NCBI GenBank assembly: GCA_963575645.1
Contig: OY754469.1
Location: 15,766,001-15,830,000 of the forward strand
Direction: 5' to 3'
Source of the DNA: Xanthostigma xanthostigma
Lineage: Eukaryota; Arthropoda; Insecta; Raphidioptera; Raphidiidae
DNA: 64,000 bases
A program made the position numbers and the translations under genes. Below, in pieces: positions 25,101 to 40,100 of this stretch (its first letter is position 1; each line of letters starts with the position of its first letter). Below the pieces are notes generated by a model. That model worked only from the letters and a program-made list of their open reading frames with translations, was not told the origin of the DNA and did not search any database.

Positions 25101-28100
25101 GTGTATAATACGCGCCACGGATCTAAAAGGTTCAGAAGTTAGTTACAAACAGCGTCTCAAAGGCACACCACCTCCCAGCTACCTGCACGGAACGTGCGCT
25201 CGTCGGTGATTGGCCGTGATCGCTCGTTGCCTTTGCCACTTGTCGCTTTCCTGCTTTAAAGTACAGTCGAGTACGCTATTGTCAAGTTGTTATTGTTATT
25301 TTAGCTTTGTTGAGTTGCGAGTTTGTAGTTTTTCAACAGATTGTACAAGCACAAGCCCGCATTCGCATCTAACTTCCGAGCCTTTTAGATTCGTGGCGCG
25401 TATTATAATTAGGTACATTGTATCTGCCGCTTTCATAAACACGGGGTTAGGAACACCGTTGTCGGGTGTCTATAAATTATATCACATCACATTTTGCAAG
25501 CCATTGTGGAGTTAGTAGAAGAATTCTGTAAAAGTCATTGGGCATTCGATCGGTCAAAAGCTAATAATTATATTCTGTTTTTATTTTAACATGATTATTT
25601 TCTGTTAGGTTAAAAGTTATTGAGATAATTGAATTAATTATCGAATAATACATATTTTCTATTCAAACGCAAAGCAATAAAATAAACACGCTGTTATAAT
25701 TTGAAACTGGGACATTTATTTAAAAAAAAAGTAAAGTTAAATAAAGAATGTCGACCGTCTATAATGCCTATCTTAATAGAGAAGCACTGGTTCTCCAAGT
25801 TGGGCAGGAAATCCTTCATATTATAATAAACATAAATTTATTTGTAGTAAATTTCAAGGAATGAATAAATAGTTTAAAAAAAAGATATACTTACGGATGA
25901 ACCTTTCTACAAATAGCGCTATAGTAATTACGTAGAATATAAATAAATAGAAAATGTTTTGCCGATTTTCTTCTAAAAATGTTGTAATGCAGTCCCATTT
26001 CCTCATGAGCCAATTACGGCTCGTGTCTTGCGCAGGTTCTATGTGAAAGCTCGTCATTCTGAAATGCAGATATTTTGTCTTAAACATTATAGTCAATTAA
26101 AAACTTGATATCTGTAAATTTTTAAATATTCTCTGATTTGTGAAGTTTAAAAGAAACAAATAGTGCAGGGGATAAAAACAAAAAATAAGTCAAACATCGG
26201 AAAAATTATGGGAATGCTGGATGTTTGAAATGAACCTTCCTTTTGTGGTTCTAAACAATATCCCAAAGGCCCCACCGATACATGTGCCGCTAAAAATGTT
26301 ACGCGGGTCAAAAGACACAAAAAAAAAAAACGTTTTTTCGCTTAAATATCGTTAACGGTGACTCTTATAGAAAAAATAGTGGTTATCAAATAGGTATATG
26401 GCTTAGAAAATAGCCTACAAAAACATAGTAGGTATTACTTTTTTCCGTAAGACTAAAATTACCAATTATATACGACGTACGACGCGTCACATGCGGCATG
26501 ACGCCCGTCCTCCTACCTCGCATTCATTTAATCGTTTAATGAACCATTCCAGTTGAAGCATCCACATGATGTATGTCGGATGATACATTGTATTCGTTCG
26601 AATAACCGCATCAAACGAATCGAAATGACATAATAAACATGAACGTTACAACTTTTTAAAACAAATTTTCTGGAAAATCGTTAGTCTTACGAAAAAAAGT
26701 AATACTACGTTTTTTGTAGACAATTTTTTAAGCTACAAATTTGATAACCAGTATTTTTTCACAAAAGTCATCATTGACGAGATTTTCGCGAAAACTCGTA
26801 TTTTATGACCCCTCATCCCGCGTAACATTTTTAGCGGTACATGTATCCACTGGGACGTTTGGTATATTGTTTAGAACCACTAAAGGAAGGTTCATGCAAA
26901 AATCCAGCTTTCCCCTAATTTTGTGAAATGTCTATATTCGCTGTATTAAAAGAAATTTTCTTTTTGAGCAATGCTCAGATAATGACGAAATAATAAGAGA
27001 TTTGATTCATCCTTGAATCGTACCCAGCAGTTTATAACATGTTAATTAACAATAATTCGCTTAACATTTCCGTTATGTGTTACACAAATTAATTAACGGT
27101 AAGGCGGTTCGAATTTATAATTACTTTTCATTTCTTTAACGATCTTTAATTTGTACGTTTCATGTACCTAAACAGCTAATTGTGTGTCGGCAATTAAGAT
27201 AAAAATGATTTATATCAATTATTATTATAACCTGGCAACGTTCGTCGACGTGTCGAGGAAATTCTGTTTGGCGCCTTTGCAATCCAAGCCGATGGCCACA
27301 AAGTCTCCTTTGTACTCTTTCATCATCAGTTTGAAATCCGTGTAGGTTAGAAAGTCTTTGTGCTGAAGACCAGCGTCCTGAAATTTAACGAAACAGAACA
27401 ACACAAATTATTTCAGACTTATAGAAACTGACGCCATAACTCTTAATCGCCAGATCCAATTTCAACGAAATTTAGTACACCTACGAATAAACTAATTAAG
27501 ATTTTCTTTATTTTGCTACTTCTAAAGTTTACGCTAATTACACGCACGGAAAAAACGATACGCTTTCGCTAACCAGAACACACCCTGTTAATAGGTTTGA
27601 AGTATACGATCTACTCCGTAATCTAAACTTCGGCCATGACTTAATTTTTTACCATTCCAACCCACAAGTGGGGAATGGTACTAATTTAGGTCAAAAATCA
27701 CTTTTCACAATTTTACAATATCTTTTCGTTTTGAGGTCTCACAAATCCAAAATAAACATATTTTTGGAATAACTCTGTGCGTCTGTTAGTCTGTAAACAC
27801 GATACAGGTCAAACGGATGCGCGCATTGAAACCAAATTTTGGAAGGATATTTGATACGTAAATATGAAGAGCCCTAGATTGTTTTTGGGAAAAATCTGCG
27901 CATGCGCAAAAGATATATATGCTATAACGTTGTTTTTTTAAATAATAATGGGATACTTTTCATAACGGTTTATTATTGTGTTTATTTTATCAAGAAAGTT
28001 TTGTTAACATTTTTGACGTGATAACGTCTTATAAATTGATGAAACACCGCCAGCACACACGAAAAAGAGTAACGTTCCGCAAGCGAGAGCGCGATATAAG

Positions 28101-31100
28101 CGATAGAGATGCACGATCGGCCCAAGCGTCGACTTGTGCGCATTTCTCCCTCTTCTCGCGTGACGTCAGAGAGTAGTGTGCGTTCAACATTTTTTTCGGC
28201 TGTTCCAGCGAAAGCTACATCTGACAGATGGCCTTTGTTTTATAAACCGTGGAAATTAAGACTTAAAATCAAGATACATATCTAATAAAAATATCATAAA
28301 TTATCGAATTTTTAAAGCAATTTTTCAGATAATACATCGTTATTTGTCAATTGATAGTTTGTACACAAACGCAGCTACATTTTGTATCAAAACAAATCTT
28401 GGGAGATATCTGCATTTCATAACAGCAGATAAATTATACGGTTTGTTAACAAATATATAATATATATACATTCTTTTAAATGTCTTTTATAATTGCTTAA
28501 AAATATGTATTTTGCTTTGGTTGATCAAATTATTAGTCGGTAAAAATATAGTTTGACAGCTACTAAAATTTAGGTTATGTATTATTAAATATGATATTCG
28601 AGCGGAATACGTTATCACGTAAAACTATCGTCCGTAAACCGACTTTACAGACAACCAATTTTTGTTTTTCTAAATTTTAGTTTCGGAAATATTTTGAAAA
28701 TAAAAAGAAATCAGCTGTTCTTTTGTTTTGTAGATCTGTCAGAAGTAAACTAGTTAAGCATGCTTTAATTAATTTTTACATGACGGAACATATTATTAGG
28801 TAACCATGGCAACAAGTAGCAAATTATATCATATTGAATGCTGGTTATAACCTGCGTCACCTCACGCGATATCAGAAATTTTATTCTCTTTATTATACTA
28901 CGTAATTCAAATGTCAATATTTTTTATGTTGGAATGGCCCCGTCGCCCAATTGGTACCGTATTAATACAACTAAGTGTAAATAATATCTGACCTGGAACA
29001 TTCCGTCAATAAGTTCAGTGACATGATCGTCTGACAGACTTGTAGTTCGCGCTATCTCGACGAGCGAACGCAACATCTCAGACAGTTCTCCCTTGTCGAT
29101 AACGCCGTTTCTGTCGTTGTCGCACATGTCGAATATTATACGCAGTTTGTCTTCCGTTTTTCCTCGCGAAAACAGCACCACTGTATCCAGAAATTCCTGA
29201 AAACACCGACAAATAATTATTAATTGTCGATAATTACAATATCTAAACTCAGATTTTAAAAGACTCGCTGAGAATCTATCTTGTTTTTTTGTGGAACAAC
29301 ACAAAAACGTTTGAGGAAAATATCAAATGATTATGATATGATAGAATATGAAATAATTATTTGTTCTTTACTTGAAACGATATTCTGCCATCTTGATCCT
29401 TGTCAACAATGTTGAACATCTTCTTAACAAAGACCGCATCTGGTTTCATGCCCAGAGCGCTCGCAAACTCGCTCTTGGATAGCGACGTGCGCATGACAGT
29501 GACAACTTCGCCGTCGACGCTAGCGTCGGATCTGCGACGACGCTCGCCAGGTCGCAAGCCGAACGTCAAGGCGTACGCTTCGCGGAAGAAGTGCTCCAAA
29601 CGTCTCTGACGACGCTCGCGTGTTTCGGCTTTGGCCAACATTACTTCTCTTATCGCCTAAGAATCATTTTAAGCAATGGATTATCGAGGCGTGTGGAAAT
29701 TTCAGAGAATACTTCAGCAAGTATATGTAATAAACACTTTCAACAATAGAATGATATTTCTTACCTCGTTTATAACAAAACTCTTTTTATGTGACGATAA
29801 AAAGGTTTCCAGTTTTGTCAAAAATTTTCTACGTGAATGTAAACTATCCAGTTCGAGTACCAAATCGTGATCTCGAGGAACTCGAACCAGAACCAAGGGT
29901 CTTTTTTTATTTATTTCCTGCGATATATCGACCGCTACCGTGTCCACGTTTTTGAAACTGAGCGTCCGAAGCTTCTCGCCCTTTCGATCGATAGTATGCA
30001 GCGCAGATTCCGGTCCAAACTTGACCTTGACGAGTCGTTTGTGGTTGGCGTGCAACCATTCGCGCACAACCATTTTGTCGACAGATAATTTAGATTCCCC
30101 TGTAGTCTTCATCTCTTCCTGTTTTATCTTCAATCGACGCCGACGTCGGTTCTGCAGCTTAACGACGCCGTATCCTGCAAACGCGCACAGGATCGGCACG
30201 AAACCCAAGAATATGCACACGTAGATGTAGATGAATTCATTTCCCTGAGAATTTAAATGTTTAAATTTGAAACTTTGCAAAGAAGAGAAATTAAAATTCT
30301 CTTTACCTCAAAATAATCGTAGCCCTTGAGATATTTGCACGGCTCAAGTAAGGACGTGTTGAGTTGTATCGGTTGTTGACAGGGATCACCGTCATTCCAG
30401 AAGAATACGTCCTTCTGAATGTCTTCTGATTTGACGTCCGTGCTGTTAACTATCACATCCCACATCTTTATGTTGCGAATTTCGTCGATCTCTTCCTCGG
30501 TGAATATTCTGGTGAAACAGTAAAATAAATGATTGCCATTCAGCTGTAGAGCTCTTAGATATTCAAGCAATTGCATTGGTTTATTAATCAGGGAAATACA
30601 CATTAAGTTCTAGACTGTAAATATTGACAGTTTGTTCGAAATTAATATAAATAGCGAGTAGGTCACAGCCCAGAGGCAAAAAATAAGGAAAATGCAAGTA
30701 ATTTAATTGACTTTCATCACTCACCCGCTCTCGACATTTTCGAACCAGAACCTATCGGAATCCCTTAACCTGGCGAACTGTTCTTTGATGATTGCGGTGA
30801 ACAGTTCACCGGGTCCTCCATTGGACTCGAGCATGCCGCCAATGTACAAGTCCACGTTGTCCAATCGATTCGAGTACGCCGACACGAGTTGTCTTAGCAA
30901 TTCCGGTCTAGATTTGAACAGCGGCTCGTTGATGTCGGTCCAATCCTTGATGCGCGGCAATTTGAAATAGCCTCGCACCGTATTGTAATCGGGCAGTCCG
31001 TTGTCACGACCGCGCATTATGTTCAAGGCGCCAAGGTCACGTCGCGTGAACTCCATCGGTCCGAACAACTTGTCTCTGACGTCCGAACACAAGACAGTGT

Positions 31101-34100
31101 CCTCGCGTTCTGCTATCTGCGACGCCATACCCATCAACAATAGTTCTATACTGCTATTGGCCAACGCGTCCTGCCGAAAATACGCTAGCATTATCTCGTT
31201 ATTCAAACATTTTAATAATTCAAAAAGCCCGTACATTTGAATCCCACCAGGTGGAGCACAGTCTTATGGGCTTGTAGTCATGGAAGTTGCAATGTCCGTC
31301 GCGTCGATATATTCCGGGCGGTATCATCGTATGGCCGAATCTGAATGCAGCGCTCTGGAATACGTGACTGACTCCGGGATGCACGTCCTGCTTGTAGCCC
31401 TCGTATTCCGGCAATTCTTCGTCCAAAAATGCTGGCAAATATTCGTATGCTATAATGTTCTAAAAGGAAATATAACTGATTATTTCGAAGACAATCGTTA
31501 ATTTTGTTAACAATAATTTAGCACGCTTTTTTATCTGACCATACATTCACAGTTAATTTGCTGTTGACATTATTTGAATTATATTTTGTAAGTTACGTTC
31601 ACCCAGGGGTGGACTGGGGACCAAAGGGCGTTCAACCAACCAAACAAACAAACCAACTCTTCAGCTTTATATATTAGTATAGACTATAGATGGAAGATAG
31701 ATACAAAAAAATATAAACAGAAAAAAGTGATGAAAACTGAAAATTTGTTATAGGGCTTCTAGAAATCTTTAAAAGTGCTCAATTACAGACTAAGTTACGA
31801 TTTTATTTATTTGAATTAATCGAGCTAACGTCTGTATAATTCATTAAAAAAACAACTCTCACAGTATGTGGATTTTGTAATCCGTTACTATATATACAGA
31901 CACCGGACAACCATATACCATATTATATGTAAAATATATTATAAACAAACTCTTCAGCTTTATATATTAGTAGGTGTAGATTAGTAGTTAGATTTTCAAT
32001 TTGTTGTAACGACTCACTTGAAGCGTAGCAATAACTATCCTCCTGGCTCTTTGAAATACTTCTTCGTCCGGCCAGTCTGGATGACGAGTCTGCACCCTTT
32101 CAGCTATCACGTTATGCCAACGAAAAAATAGAATTCCAAACACTAGCAGGGCCGGATTTTGGTTTGTTCTTGGGTCTCCCAATACTGAAAATAATTAAAG
32201 ATGTTCAAGAAATAATTGGGTATTAATAATCAGAACCCTCAGAATCCTTAAATGTGTTAATACTTAATTAATACGGTTATATTAAAAAATTCTAAAATCC
32301 TCTAAATATAATTGCAAGGCGTATTTCAGTTTAAAGATAAAAATTCGGGTAATTATACACTTTCACGGTCACCTGGTTTTTTGGCTCTATAAAATCGAAA
32401 AATACATGGATTTCAATGATCTCGGTCTCAAAAAGTTCCATTTTACGACGGATTTATGAAAAAAATTAGTAGAAGTAGCTAAAATAAAAATTTTTTTTCT
32501 AAAAAATATTTATTTAATTGACTGTCAATTAAATATAAATTTTTTAGAAAACGCAATTCTATTCAAACAATTAACTATCTAATTCTCATACCCCTTTATC
32601 GTTCACCCCGGAATTACAATTCGCATACCCCTTTATCGTTCACCCCGGAATTACAATTTGCATACCCGTTTATCGTTCACCCCGGAATTGTTTTTTTAAA
32701 AACTCCACATTTGCCCCTTCCCGTTTCAATGCGAGACAATTCGCATACCCCTTTATCGTTCACCCCGGAATTACAATTCGCATACCCGTTTATCGTTCAC
32801 CCCGGAATTGTTTTTTTAAAAACTCCACATTTGCCCCTTCCCGTTTCACTGCGAGACAATTCGCATACCCCTTTATCGTTCACCCCGGAATTACAATTCG
32901 CATACCCGTTTATCGTTCACCCCGGATTTTTAGGCTGTAAAATACCGAAAAATTAACTTTTTTGAAATTTTTTTTTTTTTCAAAATATTCATTTTTTTAT
33001 GTAGATTGCGAAAAAAAATATACGAACTTGATTCCACGACGTCAGAAACAGTTATAAAGGATTATATGTAGAAAGTCAATTTTTTTTGCATTTAAAGTCA
33101 TGAAACTGTGAGAAATATTGATTTTTTCAATTTTCGTATTTTTTTCCATAAATCGAAGATTTAAAAAAAAATTCATCGAAATCGGATGATTTTTCGATTT
33201 TCTAGAGCCAAAAAACCAGGTGACCGCGAAAGTGTATAATTACCAAAATTCGTTTAATAATTGTTTAAAGAAACAATTCATTTACAAAAAATAGTATTGA
33301 AATGTTTTTAGAATAAAGAAACTGTACAGATTCTATACCACGTCTATTAAATACTGTTTTTGAACCTAGATTCTATTTCTAAAATAAGATTATGACTTTT
33401 GGAATTCATTAATTTTTGCATAATTTTCTTGCTTAAAATATTTGATCATTTGAATAATAAGTTCATTGTATTTTTGATTAGTTAATTTGAAAAAACGGGT
33501 TTTTGACCGGATGTAAAATTTACATAATTGAAATAAAGTTCTTTAAAATATAAAATAATTAGTAGGTACTTAATGACTGCAGCTCAAAAGCATCCGTTGC
33601 TCAACGTAAAGTATGGGTTATAAAGAGATCTCTATCCGGAATCTGATTTCAACACGAATACAAACAATAATTCATTGATGAGAAAAAAAGAAAATGAAGT
33701 GGTAGAATTGTCCCATTTAGCCGAATCTCACTTTATATATACAAACGTCTTTTTGTCTTTATAGAGTAGAATCTTTATTATGTTTATTTTATCGATCGAT
33801 TGATAGAAATGAAGCCCCGAGCAGAAAACAAGACAACTTTCCCCTACTTAGTGATCTCCTGCAGATAGTTGACACGGTTAAATACAGGTTGTTTATAACT
33901 TTTTTACTTTTTTGCAATATTGTTAGCATATATTGTTGTTTAAATAGGTACATGGATAAATAATTACTTGTGTAACAATCAAGGTGAGAATTATTATTGT
34001 TTTTATGCGCATACGAAAACACTATAGATCACGGGACATCTGCATTTAGTTTTGCATTATTTGATTTTTTTTATTCAAGATGAAGTCGACAGATAAATAG

Positions 34101-37100
34101 ATAGATTTATTGGCATCTCTCAAGTTGCAACATTCGTAAATGAAAATTGTCTTAATTTAATACACATATTACACAAAGTCATTAACATTGTAAAAGCATT
34201 TTACGTTTAAAAAAACGGCCGAACTCGCGTGGAGAAGGTTCCGTACCATTCCGTTTTCCGTGAGAACTTTAGGACTTAGAATTTTAGTTTAGGTTTTCTT
34301 GTAATTAATATCTTTTAATATATGTTTTGTAAAACTATAAATAAAATATATTAGTATTTTTCATAACGAGCCCTTTCATTTGATACGTCTTTTGGTTGCA
34401 CTTGAAAAATATTATTTTTTTAAATCTTCTAATTAGCCCGTCAAAATTCGTTTAATTACGCTATACGTCCGCTATTGAAACATGTAAATCTATATAATAT
34501 AATATATGCACCAAATTTCAACTGTTTTCGTCCAGTATATTCGGAGAAAATAAACTGTGAAAGACGGACAGACACGAGAGTGATCCTTTAAGTGCTAAGT
34601 TTTTCAACTGATGTACGGAATCCTAAAATTGATTTCAGATTCTTCCTAAACTTTTTAAAATGTCTCTCAGATCTTAAACTTACTGGTAGCTTGTTAAAAA
34701 ATTTAATAAGTAATAGATATATAACTTAGCTACAACGTTTGAACAAACTGAAGAATGTAATTAATTTCTTCATTTGTCGATTGAAGATTTGTGATTTAAT
34801 GTTTATTGGTCAAAAATAATAATAATTGAAGGAGATTTGTTTGGTTGAGGAACAAGTTTGAAATAAGCGATACTCTGGTAGAGCTTATTTTAAACTTGTT
34901 CCTCAACCAAACAAATCTCCTTCCATACATATTTTTGGAACAAAATTTCTACTAACAATAATAATAATGCGTTTAAATTCCGTATCTCGACTTTATGTCG
35001 ATGTTATTCGCACCATTACTATTTGCCATCTATCACACTTCCCGTTATTTTCTACATTTTTCAACTGCAACAAATTAATAGCGATGGGCGAATAAAGGAA
35101 TTTTATGACATTAGGATAAGGTAGGCAAATTTTGAGCATACGAGTTTAACAGGTAATCGGCCATGGCCTTGAATAAGGAACCATCTCTATATTTATCTGG
35201 AATTATTGAGGAAAACCAGGGAAAACCTCAACAAGATGTCCGACACAGGAATTACTGTTTCTCGGCGAGAGGCAGCAGGAAAAAGTCCCAGCCACAACTA
35301 CCCCCGCTAGGATTCGAACCCGGTACCTGCAGAATGCGAGTCTAGTGCTCTATAAACCACTATGCTACACCGCTCGGTATTAGGTACTGGTCGAAAACAC
35401 GATCCTCGCTTAAAATTTTTATTATAGTTATTTTGATCCAGGATAATATTATACTTACGAAATAAACGTTCCGGACTGAGCATCCTCATGACGTGCGGCA
35501 CTGGATTGTTGAACAGGGGCACGCGCATTGTGTTGCGTACAGGCATCTTGCCAGTGGCGTCCGTTAGGAACGTGCCGTTTTGAAAGGATCTCATTGTGTT
35601 CACCCACGCCTCGCTCGTAGAATAAATAAAGCTCCCGTCTATCCAGCTCGTCATTTGATTTGTCTGCAATACCGACAATAAATTAGTCGATAATTAATTA
35701 TTATCTTATCTTATGAAAAAACCAATTGATTTAGCGAATTAAAGCAATACATTATCTACCTAGTGTCGTAATGGGTTAGGTATATTACGACAAAAGTGAC
35801 CTTATGTTTAACGAGCGCCAGCGAGTTTTAACAGTTACGCACGAGGTATACTCGCATATGGTATTTTTACACAAATAGCTGCTTTTCACTTAATTTTCAA
35901 AATTTTTGACAGTTCACAAACACGTTGATTTATAATGCGCGATCAGTTTTGTTTTACTTTACCGCATTTGTGCGTAATGTGCCACTTTACACGCCTGTAT
36001 AAATGCATGTGAAACAGCTATTTTATAGGGAGTACTGCAAAAAATATGTTTCATTAATATTTTTCAATCATTTACTGTTCCCAAGCACGGTAGCATTAAA
36101 ATATTTAATTGAAAAATAAAAAAAAAAATGGTTGTCTGTAAAGTCGGTTTACGGACGATAGTTTTACGTGATAACGTATTCCGTAATACATAACCTAAAC
36201 CTCCCAAAATTTGGTTTCAATCCGCTTATCCTTGGTGTCGGAATGATAAGAAATGTCAAAAGTGACGTTTGCAACTGTCAAAGTATTATGTTCTAATAAT
36301 AATTAGTTATTCCAATACTTAACTTAGAAGGCGTTGCATTTCACAAAATACTAATGTCAAAAAATTGAATTAAACATTAGAAATGTAGCCGTTTTCATGT
36401 TAAGACAAGACATACGTTATATTCTAATTTCCATGTACGGCAAACAAAGACGACCGACCGCGTCGCGCCATGCATTAGACAACATTGCATTTATATTTTA
36501 TACAGCTATTTTTCTATATAAATTTGTATAAAAAAACTGTTTAGGCAAATTCTGTTATACGAAATCTATGTAAAATGTTCTCCTCTTTCGTTTAAGACTG
36601 GTTTCAAACCGATCTGATTTAAATTGAGCGAGAAATTAGCAAAAAGCACGCACAGGGTCAGGCGGAACGTTACGCGTTACGCGTTAGGAACGTTACGACC
36701 GTTACACTTTTTCGTGCATGCAGCCGGTGTTTTATCAATTTATAAGATTGGTGATTCATCAATTTATAAGACGTTATCACGTCAATAATAATGTTTTGTA
36801 CTAATCCAAATGCAACAAAACTTTAATGTTTTACAACTATTCACTTCACAAAAGTAAATAAATTCACAAGAACAACTGTAGATATAATACTCCACGTTTA
36901 TAGGTTAGGTCTTATGATCTAAGTGGCGGCCATTATTATTTTATCAGGCGAATAAATATTTACACTCTGGAAGCAAGACAGAATAGATTTATACCTGCAG
37001 TAAACATAATTATGTTTGGTGAATTGAACTATCGCTATTTATTCAGAGGAATAGCTACCTGAAGAACAAATGAATAAATAACTATACTTACGTCCGGTGA

Positions 37101-40100
37101 ATATGGCTATTAGTCTATTGTTGAGCTATAAACTTTCAAGGAAATGGTATAGTTCAGTAGTCCGAATTCTACTGTATATCTTCTAAGCCAGTGATTCCCA
37201 AAGTGGTCTATATCGACCTCCAGGGGTCGACGACAACTTGCAAGGGGTCCATGTCAGCGGGAAAAAAAATGGGGGTTCATGAAATGAAAATGGGGATCAA
37301 CGATAGTGAATCTTCTAACAAAAAAAGAATCAAACTGGACATCGTTAACCGAAGAGATTTAAGATTAAATCTAACTAAATTGATGCCAAATGCTGAAAAT
37401 TTATTATTAAAGCATCAGGTTCATCCCTCACACTAAAAGCATTTATTTTTTGCTTAGTTATTTTATGTAACAGAAAGTAAATTTTTATTTGATTCGTTTA
37501 ATTTGAATCTAATTAATAAATGTATAAAACTAAACATTTCACACTACATTTCACTACCGTTATAAATTTAAATCGTTCAAAGTGAGTAGCACTACACCGG
37601 TTGTCAAAAATAGATTTGAAATTAATGAATTTGCAAAAAATCAATATCAGATAAGCAGGGGGTCTACCCAAAACCGAAAAACATGGCAAGTGGTCTACGA
37701 GACAAAAAAGTTTGGGAACCTCTGTTCTAAGCTAAACGAATGACTCAATTAGAAGAAGTCAGTTGCGAAAGGCACTTGTGATTTTTTTTATTGAATTTAT
37801 TAGTGAATTGGACATGTAGAATCGCCACATAAAATAATATTAGATCATCGATATTTTATAATTAATGTAATGTGTAGGTACCTATACTACTAATATTTCA
37901 TAATCAGATGTACCGTTATGCCCGGTTTACATTATTCCAGTCCAGAGATCCAGTGCTGGATTGCAACTGGAATAATGTAAACCCTCACTGGAATGCACTG
38001 GATCCAGTAAGCATTCCAGTCCAGTAACTGGATTCACGGTCTACTTTTGAATCCAGTGCGATCAATCCAGTGCAACTGGAATAATGTAGACGGCCAATCC
38101 AGTGCTGATGAAGTACACACGTGTTGGTTGTTTTTGCGGATTTTTTTTGCGAAGAAAGGATTTAAAAATGGTGATGAAGTTATCTGAAGACGAAACTGTA
38201 AAGTTTGTCAATATATATTTTTGCGGGTATAGCATCTCTGAACAACGTATTCGTACGCTGGATATTAATCGAAACTAATGATAATAGTTCTTCAAAGTTT
38301 TCTGCTGTCATTCTCAGTGCCAGTCTATATTTATTGGGATCTTCTACCTTCAGTTGTTGCAAAAGCATTACTGACCCTCCTTTTTGATCTCTTTCGCTGA
38401 TCCAATTTCTCACCCACATCCGTTCCTTTTTTCTTAGTTCATTATCAACCTCATTAATAACTTCTTGTAGCAAGAGTGATTGAGCACGTTTGAAACATTT
38501 TCGAAACTGATCTCTTTTTGAAATCATTGTCACTGTAGTGTTCACAATGAAAACGACTTCTAAATGACTGGAATAATGTAGACAACGAATCCAGTCCAGC
38601 GATCCAGTCCAGCACTGGACTGGATCGCTGGACTGGAATAATGTAAACCGGGCATTATTCCAGTCCAGAGATCCAGTCCAGTGCTGGATTGCAACTGGAA
38701 TAATGTAAACCCTCACTGGAATGCACTGGATCCAGTAAGCATTCCAGTCCAGTAACTGGATTCACGGTCTACTTTTGAATCCAGTGCGATCAATCCAGTG
38801 CAACTGGAATAATGTAGACGGCCAATCCAGTGCCATTCCAGTGCTGATGAAGTACACACGTGTTGGTTGTTTTTGCGGATTTTTTTTTGCGAAGAAAGGA
38901 TTTAAAAATGGTGATGAAGTTATCTGAAGACGAAACTGTAAAGTTTGTCAATATATATTTTTGCGGGTATAGCATCTCTGAACAACGTATTCGTACGCTG
39001 GATATTAATCGAAACTAATGATAATAGTTCTTCAAAGTTTTCTGCTGTCATTCTCAGTACCAGTCTATATTCATTGGGATCTTCTACCTTCAGTTGTTGC
39101 AAAAGCATTACTGACCCTCCTTTTTGATCTCTTTCGCTGATCTAATTTCTCACCCACATCCGTTCCTTTTTTCTTAGTTCATTATCAACCTCATTAATAA
39201 CTTCTTGTAGCAAGAGTGATTGAGCACGTTTGAAATATTTTCGAAACTGATCTCTTTTTGAAATCATTGTCACTGTAGTGTTCACAATGAAAACGGCTTC
39301 TAAATGACTGGAATAATGTAGACAACGAATCCAGTCCAGCGATCCAGTCCAGCACTGGACTGGATCGCTGGACTGGAATAATGTAAACCGGGCATAATGT
39401 GTAGGTACCTATACTACTAATATTTCATAATCAGATGTACCGTTATGTTAGTTATTTGCTTACTACTGTTGGTTCGCACACTCCATTAAGCGTTCAAGCA
39501 CTGTCATTGACACAAATGATATTTCTTTGAGATGAAAATAAATATTTATATAACTTTTATTATTAGCTACGGGCTAGACCTGCTCAATAAGCCAGGGGCG
39601 AAATTTTTTTTGCCTCTTACTGCACTTTATTAAACTGCGAGCCTGTATTTAAATATTTTTAACAAACAAAATAATTGCGTATGGAAATGTTTTGGAGTCG
39701 TTGTCACATCGGAATTCGAAAGTAGCAATTTAAATCTTACATGTCTCTAGTTCTCGGAATAGATTTCATTTTGGCTGACACCGACTCCAAAACATTTCAA
39801 TACGCAATTATTTTTTACTTTTTAGTGCATATTTTAAAGTCGGTTCAATTTTTTTGTTAAAAATATTTTATTTTTCTCTTTTTAGTGTTAGATAAAGTAT
39901 TGCAATGGGTAGGCCAAGTATGCGTGCCTTTGAAATTTGAGAGTTTCCCTCGATTTCTCCGGATTACACCATCAGATCCTGACTTGGTTCCGATGGGACC
40001 ACCTCGGAAGTGCACTCTTTCGAATAAAAAAAAATTTTGAAAATCGGTCCATAATTGACGGAGAAATCGGTGAACATACATTAAAAAAAATTGGTTGTCT

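Noticed and set aside
30721-31240. Plus-strand ORFs opposite Duox exons D, E
   Set aside because: Antisense shadows of well-conserved peroxidase-domain exons.
32711-32956. Repetitive 81-codon ORF (PLPVSxRDNSHTPLSFTPEL)
   Set aside because: Product of a 120-base minisatellite period divisible by three; no start context, no splice support.
35163-35345. 60-codon plus-strand ORF ending GFEPGTCRMRV
   Set aside because: GFEPGT is the usual chance translation of a tRNA B box in reverse; it lies in a SINE.
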